Source: JBBQZL01 sp038207745
GTDB taxonomy: Bacteria > Actinomycetota > Thermoleophilia > Solirubrobacterales > 70-9
Assembly: GCA_038207745.1 (NCBI GenBank)
Contig: JBBQZL010000113.1
Location: forward strand, 1-8,983
Direction: 5' to 3'
Length of the DNA stretch: 8,983 nucleotides
The position numbers were made by a program, and so were the translations under genes. Numbering within the stretch: position 1 is the stretch's first letter; each line of letters begins with the position of its first letter. The notes under the pieces were generated by a model that was not told where the DNA came from, made no database searches, and saw only the letters and a program-made list of their open reading frames with translations. This document shows positions 1 to 5,321 of the stretch, in pieces.

Positions 1-179
1 TCTCCCCGCGCCGACTCGGTGGCCTGATCGAAGAGGGCGTGGATGACCGCATTGATCTCGGGGTTCAGCTTCTCGATCCGGGAGATCGCCGCCTCCACGA
101 GTTCGAGTGGCGAAACCTGTCCGGAACGAACCAGCTCGGCCTGGGCGGTGGCGTCGAGTCGTGAGAAGTCGTTGCTCAT
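1..179 (-). CDS. Amidase signature family enzyme, N-terminal fragment
   Basis: Partial gene: the first 59 residues are present and the rest runs off the left edge. The ATG at 179-177 begins MSNDFSRLDATAQAELVRSG, followed by PLELVEAAISRIEKLNPEIN and AVIHALFDQATESARG. This helical opening ('...qaelvrsGevsplElveaaieRiealNp.lNAvi') is typical of amidase signature (AS) enzymes such as GatA and 6-aminohexanoate-cyclic-dimer hydrolase relatives. AS enzymes hydrolyse amide bonds with a Ser-cisSer-Lys triad, but that region lies outside the window, so activity and substrate cannot be judged. An AGGA at 190-187 sits 7 nt before the ATG and supports the start. The gene follows dapB after a 50-bp gap on the same strand. 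That gap holds no convincing terminator, only a 5-bp TCCGG/CCGGA pairing without a T-run. The family call is fairly secure; a GatA assignment is not, since the other gat genes are not visible. Confidence 0.75.
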   Translation of the reverse strand, partial: MSNDFSRLDATAQAELVRSGQVSPLELVEAAISRIEKLNPEINAVIHALFDQATESARG

Positions 180-229
180 CGATTGATCCTATGTGGCGGG
201 CCGTCCGGAAGGCGCGCCGGATAACCGGG

Positions 230-901
230 CTAGAGAAGCTTCTCGAGGCCGACCGTGAAGCGCTCGGGCAGACCCGCCACGCGACGAACGGCGAGGACGA
301 CGCCGGGCATGAAGGAGCTGCGATCGATCGAGTCATGCCGGATCGTCAGCGTCTGTCCGGTGCCACCGAAGATGACCTCCTGATGGGCCACGAGACCGGG
401 TAGGCGGACCGAGTGGATCGGCTGATGGACGTTGCCCCCCGCCTCGGTGATCAGCTCAGCCGTGCGCTTGGCGGTTCCCGAGGGTGCGTCGACCTTGGCC
501 TCATGGTGGAGTTCGATGATCTCGCACTCGGGCATCTGGCGGGCGATCTGCTTGGAGATCTCCATCAGCATCACGGCGCCGATCGCGAAGTTGGGCGCAA
601 CGAAACATTTGGCCCTCGATGTCGGGCCCTCGGCAACCGCGCGCAGCGCGTCGAGGTCGAATCCGGTGGCGCCGACCACCACATCGACGCCTGCCTCGAG
701 GCAGGCGGCGGCATTCTCGAGCGATGTGGCCGGGGTGCTGAACTCGACCACGACGTCGGCGTTCTCCAGAACGTCGGTGATCGGCACCCCGATGGCCGGA
801 TCCGCCCGCCCGGTCAGCTCGAGCCCTTCAGCCGCCTCCACGGCCTCACAGACCGTGGCGCCCATCCTGCCCGCAGCGCCGGAGACGGCGACCCGGATCA
901 T
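230..901 (-). CDS. dapB: 4-hydroxy-tetrahydrodipicolinate reductase (DapB)
   Basis: Complete, 223 residues. DapB reduces the dehydrated form of 4-hydroxy-tetrahydrodipicolinate with NAD(P)H, in the cytoplasmic diaminopimelate/lysine pathway. The N-terminal Rossmann fold carries the dinucleotide loop GAAGRMG (8-14). The catalytic/substrate stretch ELHHEAKVDAPSGTA (130-144) holds the His pair 132-133, Lys136 and the SGT substrate loop (141-143). The C-terminal GGTGQTLTIRHDS segment is also family-typical. At 223 residues it is shorter than the usual 240-270; the shortening lies mainly after strand 2 (around 30-45), where a longer insert is common. All catalytic motifs remain, so it looks functional. 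The ATG (901-899) overlaps the TGA of the upstream M16 peptidase gene (900-898) as ATGA, implying translational coupling. Arg32 after strand 2 could favour NADPH, which is inference. Stop is TAG at 232-230. Confidence 0.97.
   Translation of the reverse strand: MIRVAVSGAAGRMGATVCEAVEAAEGLELTGRADPAIGVPITDVLENADVVVEFSTPATSLENAAACLEAGVDVVVGATGFDLDALRAVAEGPTSRAKCFVAPNFAIGAVMLMEISKQIARQMPECEIIELHHEAKVDAPSGTAKRTAELITEAGGNVHQPIHSVRLPGLVAHQEVIFGGTGQTLTIRHDSIDRSSFMPGVVLAVRRVAGLPERFTVGLEKLL
688..707. repeat. 20-bp perfect palindrome inside dapB
   Basis: The left half CGCCTGCCTC (688-697) is exactly complemented by the right half GAGGCAGGCG (698-707), with an XhoI-type CTCGAG at the centre. It lies in dapB codons for the AACLEAGVD stretch (about residues 65-73). 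A random 9-kb sequence would hold roughly 0.01 such perfect 20-bp palindromes (9000/4^10), a little more at high G+C. It may be an operator-like site or simply the result of codon choice. No function can be assigned from sequence. Confidence 0.85.
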
Positions 902-2169
902 CCTGCAAGCGCCTCACTGATCGGCCCCAGGGCCGCACGAAAGCGCTCCTCTTCCCGGCCGACACAGGCGGCGGAGAGGCGAGATTCCGAGTAGAGCTCC
1001 TCACCGAGCTGGGAGATTTCGCCGACGGTCACCGCGTCAACCGCCGCGAGCATCTCGTCGAGGGTCAGGACCGGGAGGTCGAAGAGCGTCGCGCGGCCTA
1101 TCCTCGACATCCTTGCGCCGGTCGACTCCGATGAGAGGACGAGGCGGCCCTTGACATGCTCCTTGGCGCGCGACATCTCGTCACCGGAAACCGGTTCGGA
1201 CCGAAGCCTCGACAGCTCGGCGCCGATGATCGCGCAGGCCTCCTCGACGTTGTCCTCGCGGGTGCCGACGTACGTGGCGACCATCCCCGAGTCCGTGTAT
1301 TGCTCGTTGTATGAACCGACCGAGTAGGCCAGCCCACGCTTCTCGCGAACTTCGCGGAAGAGGCGTGAGGAGGTGGAACCGCCAAAGATCGAGTCGAGCA
1401 CGCCGAGCCCCCAGCGCCGATCATCGCTGCGCTGGATCCCCGGCGCCCCGAAGCAGATGTGGTACTGCTCGGTGTCCTTTTGCTGAAAGCAGATGCCCGC
1501 CTCCACCCCGGGAGCGTTGGCGCCATTCTTGTGACCACCGCCGGGTGAGGGCTCGACCCAGCGCTTCGAAAGCTCGGCGATCTGATCGTGGTCGACGTTG
1601 CCCGCAGCGGAGATGACGATGTTTTCGGCGGTGTAGTGGCCGCGGTGGTAGCTGCTGATATCGGGGATCGGAATCGAGGAGATCACCTCGGACTCCCCCA
1701 GGACCCTTCGGCCGAGCGGGTGCTTGCCGTAGACGGCCTCCGCGAGGTGATCGTGGACCCTGTCCGAGGGCTCGTCCTCGTACATCGCTATCTCTTCGAG
1801 GACAACTTCCCGCTCGGAGTCGATCTCCGGGTAGGTCGGCTTCAGAAACATCTCCGCCAGGAGGTCGAAGACGGACTCGGTGTGCTCGTCGAGAAGACGG
1901 GCGTTGAGATGTGTCGTCTCCTTGCCGGTCGCGGCGTTCACCGACGCACCGAGACCGTCGAAGTGCTCGGAGATCTCGATCGCGGAGTAGCGATCGGTGC
2001 CCTTGAAGAGAAGATGCTCGAGAAAGTGCGAGACCCCCGCCTGTGCGGGGGTCTCATCACGTGACCCGGTGCGGACCCACATGCCCAGCGCCACGGACCG
2101 GACCGAGGGAACCTCCTCGGTCACGACCCGCACGCCGGACTCCAGGACCGTTACCCGGTGGTCAGCCAA
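898..2169 (-). CDS. M16 family zinc metallopeptidase (processing peptidase-like)
   Basis: Complete, 423 residues. It belongs to the M16 (pitrilysin/mitochondrial processing peptidase beta-like) family, in which two homologous halves form a chamber for unfolded peptides. The inverted zinc motif HFLEH is at 48-52: His48 and His52 bind zinc and Glu51 is the catalytic base. The distal zinc ligand is a Glu in LEEIAMYED, around 125-126, close to the expected spacing. The C-terminal half holds the family's FGGSTSSRLFREVREKRGLA Arg/Tyr loop. No signal peptide is visible, so it should be cytoplasmic. The same peptidase follows pnp in Streptomyces (pepR) and lies near pnp in Bacillus (ymxG/mlpA); its substrate is poorly defined. 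The start is TTG at 2169-2167, nine bases after the pnp stop. An AAGGA lies only 2 nt upstream, too close for an ideal ribosome site, so the start is less certain than the gene. The stop overlaps the dapB ATG. Confidence 0.94.
   Translation of the reverse strand: MADHRVTVLESGVRVVTEEVPSVRSVALGMWVRTGSRDETPAQAGVSHFLEHLLFKGTDRYSAIEISEHFDGLGASVNAATGKETTHLNARLLDEHTESVFDLLAEMFLKPTYPEIDSEREVVLEEIAMYEDEPSDRVHDHLAEAVYGKHPLGRRVLGESEVISSIPIPDISSYHRGHYTAENIVISAAGNVDHDQIAELSKRWVEPSPGGGHKNGANAPGVEAGICFQQKDTEQYHICFGAPGIQRSDDRRWGLGVLDSIFGGSTSSRLFREVREKRGLAYSVGSYNEQYTDSGMVATYVGTREDNVEEACAIIGAELSRLRSEPVSGDEMSRAKEHVKGRLVLSSESTGARMSRIGRATLFDLPVLTLDEMLAAVDAVTVGEISQLGEELYSESRLSAACVGREEERFRAALGPISEALAG
2030..2055 (-). 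repeat. Perfect 11-bp GC-rich hairpin within the M16 peptidase gene
   Basis: On either strand GAGACCCCCGC pairs perfectly with GCGGGGGTCTC across a 4-nt loop (CTGT on plus, ACAG in the mRNA). It covers the codons for about residues 39-47 (ETPAQAGVS), just before the HFLEH zinc motif and about 115 nt after the start codon. The protein sequence here is ordinary for the family, so the exact complementarity comes from codon choice. No T-run follows, so it is not a standard intrinsic terminator. It could slow translation or serve as a double-strand RNase site; both are inference. Confidence 0.85.
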
Positions 2170-2178
2170 TGTCCTTGA

Positions 2179-4386
2179 CTAGCTCCTGCGGGGGCGATCG
2201 CCATCGCGACGCGGACGACGTTCACGACCACCGCCACCACCGCCGCCGCTGCTTGCCAGCGCGGCGATCTCCTCCGGCGACTTGCCGACGATTGCTGGGT
2301 CGAGGGTCAGACGCAGACCGATACGGCCGCGCTCCTTGTCGACCTCGGCCACCGTGACGTCGATGATCTGACCGGACTCGAGAACGTCGTCGACGGTCTC
2401 GACCCGCTCGCCGGGCTTCACATTCGAGATGTGGAGCAGGCCGTCGGTGCCTTTGGTCAGTTCGACGAAGGCGCCGAACGTGGTCGTCTTGACGACCTTG
2501 GCGGCCGTGTAGCGATCTCCGATCTCGGCCTCCTTGGTCATCGAGCCGATCCGTGCGATGGCAGCCTCGACCAGCTCGCCGGTCGGTGCGTAGACGCGAA
2601 TCGTGCCGTCGTCCTCGACGTCGATCTCTGCCTCGAACTCCTCGCACATGCCGCGAATCGTCTCGCCGCCCTTGCCGATCACCGCACCGATCTTTTCCGG
2701 ATCGATCTTGATCGACTCGATGCGTGGCGCGTACTTCGACATCTTCTCGCGCGGTGCGTCGATCGCCTCGGCCATCTTGCCGAGGATGAACAGGCGTCCC
2801 TCCTTGGCCTGGGCCAGGGCGTCCCTGAGGATGTCGAAGGTGACGCCGGTGATCTTGATGTCCATTTGCAGCGCGGTGATGCCGTCTGCGGTTCCGGCGA
2901 CCTTGAAGTCCATGTCACCGAGGTGATCCTCGACTCCGGCGATGTCGGTGAGGACGATGTAGTCGTCACCCTCCTTGATCAGACCCATCGCAACACCGGC
3001 AACCGGTGCGGAGACGGGGACGCCTGCAGCCTGCAGTGCCATCGAGGAGGCACATACAGAGCCCATCGACGAGGAGCCGTTCGACTCGAGCGTCTCGGAG
3101 ACCACGCGGGTCACGTACGGGAATGCCTCCGTGTCCGGGATCGTGGCGACCAGGGCGCGCTCTGCGAGCGCTCCGTGACCGATGTCGCGGCGCTTTGGGC
3201 CTCGCATGAAACCAGCCTCACCAACCGAGAACGGCGGGAAGTTGTAGTGGTGGAAGAACGTCTTCGACGTCTGGAGACCCAGGGTGTCGAGCCGCATGTC
3301 CATCCGGGTCGTCCCGAGGGCGACGCTTGAGAGGATCTGCGTCTCGCCGCGGGTGAACAGAGCCGAACCGTGAACGCGCGGTGAAATGTCAACCTCGCAC
3401 TCGATCGGGCGGATCTCATTCTGGCTACGACCGTCAGGGCGCTTCTTGTCGATCGCAATGTGACGACGAATCGTCTCCTTCTCGAGCTTCGCGTAAACCG
3501 CGGAGACGTCGGAGGAGCGATCCTCATCGGAGCCCTCGGGTGCGAACTCGGCGACAACCTCATCCTTGAGAGCCGAGACGGCGTCCTGGCGCTCGAGCTT
3601 GCCCTGGATCGATGTGGCTTCATCGATCCTGCCCTGGTACTTGGATGTGACATCGCCGAGCAGCGCTTCATCGAGCTTTGGTGCCTCGACGACGAGCTTC
3701 TCCTTGCCGGCCATCTGGGCCAGCTTCTCCATCGCTGCACAGAGCTTCTTGATCTCCGAGTGTGCAATGTCGAGGGCGTCGAGGATCCCTGCCTCGGTTA
3801 CGCCGCTGGCGCCGGCCTCGACCATCAGGATCGCCTCATCGGTGCCGGCGACAATCAGGTCGAGATCGAGTTCCTCGAGGGTGTCCTCGGGCGGGTTGAT
3901 CACGAAGTCACCGTCCAGCTTGCCGACGCGAACGGCGCCGACGTGCGAGGCGACTGGAACCGGCGAGAGCGCCAGTGCCGCCGAGGCACCGTTCATCGCC
4001 AGGATGTCGTATGCGTGGACGTGGTCCACAGACATCGGGATGGCGACCAACTGGGTCTCGTGATGCCAGCCCTTGGGAAAGAGGGGACGAATCGGACGAT
4101 CGATCATCCGCGCCGTAAGCGTGGCCTTCTCGCCTGCGCGACCCTCTCGGCGGAAGAACGAGCCGGGAATCTTGCCCGCGGCATACATGCGCTCTTCAAC
4201 GTCGACGGTCAGGGGAAGGAAATCCACGTCACGCAGATTGCCCATCGTGGCGGTGCAGAGCACCATTGTGTCGCCGCTCTGGACGACCACTGATCCGCTT
4301 GCCTGTTTGGCAAGCTTGCCTGTCTCGAAGGAAATCTGGCTTTCGCCGACATCCACCGACACGCGGCTTACTGGGAACATACTCAT
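2179..4386 (-). CDS. pnp: Polyribonucleotide nucleotidyltransferase (PNPase)
   Basis: Complete, 735 residues from the ATG at 4386-4384. PNPase phosphorolyses RNA 3' to 5' as a trimeric ring and can add 3' tails. Domains in order: first RNase PH core (about 10-145, with the RNA-contacting FFRREGR at 77-83), all-alpha linker (about 240-310), second RNase PH core (about 318-545) with the phosphate-binding SNGSSSMGS (435-443) and catalytic Asp487 and Asp493 in EDHLGDMDFK, KH domain (about 555-615, GKGG at 571-574), and S1 domain (about 622-693, FGAFVEL and LHISN). The tail has seven consecutive glycines (714-720) and then an Arg-rich basic end, typical of actinobacterial and other high-GC PNPases. 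A GGAGGT at 4403-4398 lies 11 nt before this ATG. A GTG at 4425 in frame would put that ribosome site inside the gene, and the extra residues do not resemble the family N-terminus. A second in-frame ATG is at 4380-4378. Confidence 0.98.
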   Translation of the reverse strand: MSMFPVSRVSVDVGESQISFETGKLAKQASGSVVVQSGDTMVLCTATMGNLRDVDFLPLTVDVEERMYAAGKIPGSFFRREGRAGEKATLTARMIDRPIRPLFPKGWHHETQLVAIPMSVDHVHAYDILAMNGASAALALSPVPVASHVGAVRVGKLDGDFVINPPEDTLEELDLDLIVAGTDEAILMVEAGASGVTEAGILDALDIAHSEIKKLCAAMEKLAQMAGKEKLVVEAPKLDEALLGDVTSKYQGRIDEATSIQGKLERQDAVSALKDEVVAEFAPEGSDEDRSSDVSAVYAKLEKETIRRHIAIDKKRPDGRSQNEIRPIECEVDISPRVHGSALFTRGETQILSSVALGTTRMDMRLDTLGLQTSKTFFHHYNFPPFSVGEAGFMRGPKRRDIGHGALAERALVATIPDTEAFPYVTRVVSETLESNGSSSMGSVCASSMALQAAGVPVSAPVAGVAMGLIKEGDDYIVLTDIAGVEDHLGDMDFKVAGTADGITALQMDIKITGVTFDILRDALAQAKEGRLFILGKMAEAIDAPREKMSKYAPRIESIKIDPEKIGAVIGKGGETIRGMCEEFEAEIDVEDDGTIRVYAPTGELVEAAIARIGSMTKEAEIGDRYTAAKVVKTTTFGAFVELTKGTDGLLHISNVKPGERVETVDDVLESGQIIDVTVAEVDKERGRIGLRLTLDPAIVGKSPEEIAALASSGGGGGGGRERRPRRDGDRPRRS
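4297..4320 (-). repeat. Nested inverted repeats in the 5' coding region of pnp
   Basis: GCTTGCC (4297-4303) pairs perfectly with GGCAAGC (4309-4315) over a TGTTT loop. The second arm is also part of a 12-bp perfect palindrome, GGCAAGCTTGCC (4309-4320). The two structures are mutually exclusive in RNA. They sit about 65-90 nt after the pnp ATG, in codons for the conserved GKLAKQAS stretch, so much of the sequence is set by the protein. PNPase expression is controlled through structured 5' RNA in some bacteria; involvement here is speculative. Confidence 0.6.
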
Positions 4387-4534
4387 CTGGATGTTGTACC
4401 TCCGGCCGCCCGGTTGGCAGCCCACTTGTTTTTAGAACTCTCGCTCTCTGTCGCTCTGAAGCGTACAGGGGCCGCCGTTGCAGGGATTATCCGCAAACGG
4501 CAACCCGTCGGGTACGGTCGGGATGCTGCCGCGA
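4387..4534 (-). promoter_or_regulatory. pnp leader region with hairpin and strong ribosome binding site
   Basis: This 148-bp non-coding gap lies between the damaged peroxiredoxin gene and pnp. A GGAGGT (4403-4398) precedes the pnp ATG by 11 nt. Plus-strand 4474-4501 forms a hairpin: GCCGTT pairs with AACGGC, then after a one-base bulge GC pairs with GC, then GGA pairs with TCC. No T-run follows on the minus strand, so it is a better candidate for an RNA-processing or stability structure than for an intrinsic terminator. PNPase autoregulation through an RNase III-cut leader hairpin is established in E. coli; extension to this leader is inference. An 11-bp palindrome (ACCCG-T-CGGGT on plus) lies at 4503-4513. 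A GATAAT that resembles a -10 box falls inside the hairpin, but no matching -35 is visible. I see no small ORF or RNA gene here. Confidence 0.5.
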
Positions 4535-4988
4535 TTACGCTGCGTCCAGCACTTCCAGAATCACGCGCGGAGGCGGAATCTCAATCGGTGAGGGCGACTC
4601 GTCGACCCACTCGACCTTGCCGTCGGCATCGATCAGGACAAGCGAGCGGTTTGCGTGACCGACGCCGTCGAGGTAGGCGCCGAAGGCGCGGGCAACCTCA
4701 CCCTTGGGCTCAAAGTCAGCCAGCAGGCGGGTTTCAACTCCGAGCTGCGCGAAAGGCCCTGTGCGCGAATACGGAATCGCCACTGATCCCGATCAACTCG
4801 ACTCTCGCACCCGCCAACTGTGGCCTGATCTGCTCATAGAGCTTCATCTGATCAGTGCAGGACGGTCTGAAATCCTGCGGATAGATTGCGATCAGAACAC
4901 GGCGACCCGCAAAGTCCAAAAACGAGACGTCATTGCCCTCCTGGTCGGGAAGGGTGAATACAGGTGCCGCCTGGTCCGGAGAGATCAG
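4535..4988 (-). pseudogene. Peroxiredoxin (AhpE/BCP-like), frameshifted and probably inactive
   Basis: A thioredoxin-fold peroxidase gene spread over two frames, about 150 residues if repaired. The first part reads ISPDQAAPVFTLPDQEGN, then VLIAIYPQDFRPSCTDQM, and ends at SGDSVFAHRAF before running into a TGA at 4736-4734. The rest continues in another frame from FAQLGVETRLLADFEPKGEV to a TAA at 4537-4535. The shift lies around 4745-4752; a 2-nt loss, or one extra T, explains it, and family spacing (AF-x3-LG) favours the 2-nt loss. Two further lesions are independent of the shift. No ATG/GTG/TTG exists before the conserved N-terminus: only CTG at 4988-4986, overlapping the rpsO stop as CTGA. 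The peroxidatic motif P-x3-(T/S)-x2-C has Arg, encoded by AGA, where Thr/Ser belongs (PQDFRPSC; Cys about 44 from CTG). The later conserved Arg in ANRSLVLID is kept. An intact family member would reduce peroxides in the cytoplasm. Sequencing error could explain the shift, but hardly all three defects. Confidence 0.8.
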
Positions 4989-5254
4989 CGCCGGAGGCCG
5001 AGATCAGCAACCAGGGCGCGGTAGCGCTCCAGGTCATTGCGCTCGAGATACCGGAGAAGACGGCGGCGCTTGCCGACGAGCATCAGGAGCCCGCGACGTG
5101 AGTGGTGATCCTTGCTGTGCTCCCGGAGGTGCCCGGTCAGATCATTGATGCGCGCGGTGAGCAGTGCAACCTGGACCTCTGCTGATCCGGTGTCGCCGTC
5201 CGCCCGGCCGTACTTGCCGATCAGATCGGCCTTTGTCTCTTTGTTCAGGGTCAT
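4985..5254 (-). CDS. rpsO: 30S ribosomal protein S15
   Basis: Complete, 89 residues, exactly the usual S15 length. S15 binds the central domain of 16S rRNA early in 30S assembly and forms a bridge to the 50S subunit. The four-helix sequence begins MTLNKETKADLIGKYG and includes GDTGSAEVQVALLTARI (20-36), then HSKDHHSRR (46-54), which contacts rRNA, and LVGKRRRLLRYL (59-70). The ATG at 5254-5252 matches the family start; an upstream in-frame start at 5311 would add residues read from the ribF end and leader and is rejected. A GGAG (5268-5265) lies 10 nt before the ATG. The gene follows ribF after 34 bp and its TGA overlaps the CTG of the damaged peroxiredoxin gene. In most genomes pnp follows directly; here the peroxiredoxin remnant separates them. 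The leader contains two hairpins consistent with S15 feedback control. Confidence 0.98.
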   Translation of the reverse strand: MTLNKETKADLIGKYGRADGDTGSAEVQVALLTARINDLTGHLREHSKDHHSRRGLLMLVGKRRRLLRYLERNDLERYRALVADLGLRR

Positions 5255-5321
5255 CTCTAAAAGTCTCCACGGCCCCTGGATGGGGCCTCTAAGGTCGGTG
5301 GAACCTACCACAGACGACCTT
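5255..5321 (-). promoter_or_regulatory. rpsO leader: two tandem hairpins, candidate S15 autoregulatory element
   Basis: In mRNA order, hairpin 1 (5321-5291) pairs AAGGUCG with CGACCUU (7 bp). After a 3-nt UCU bulge it pairs GUGG with CCAC around a UAGGUU loop. It covers the last codons and stop of ribF. After 3 nt, hairpin 2 (5287-5271) pairs GGCCCC with GGGGCC around an AUCCA loop. The UCCA of that loop is complementary to UGGA (5269-5266), which overlaps the rpsO Shine-Dalgarno, so loop-SD pairing could block initiation. With only 1 nt joining stem and SD, a full pseudoknot would need the stem to open partly. S15 is known to repress its own mRNA through diverse structured leaders in several phyla. 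The structure is seen in sequence; its role is inference. Confidence 0.55.

Noticed and set aside
180..229. Terminator between dapB and the amidase gene
   Set aside because: Only a 5-bp TCCGG/CCGGA pairing with an 8-nt loop and no T-run; the short gap and good ribosome site suggest read-through.
2431..3330. 299-codon open frame on the plus strand opposite pnp
   Set aside because: Fully antisense to an unambiguous PNPase gene; the translation matches no recognisable family and is the expected shadow of G+C-rich codon use.
3460..4293. 277-codon open frame on the plus strand opposite pnp
   Set aside because: Same reason: antisense to conserved PNPase codons, with no recognisable domain and no ribosome site of its own noticed.
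4387..4425. pnp starting at the upstream GTG (4425)
   Set aside because: It would bury the GGAGGT within the gene, and the extra residues (GCQPGGRRYNIQ) do not resemble a PNPase N-terminus; the ATG at 4386 is better placed.
4440..4465. Repeated AGAGCGA pattern in the pnp leader
   Set aside because: Two short copies in a purine-rich stretch; too short to separate from chance.
4535..4783. Separate small gene starting at the GTG at 4783
   Set aside because: Its first residues (AIPYSRTGP) are out-of-frame peroxiredoxin codons; homology resumes only from FAQLGVETRL, so it is the second half of the broken gene.
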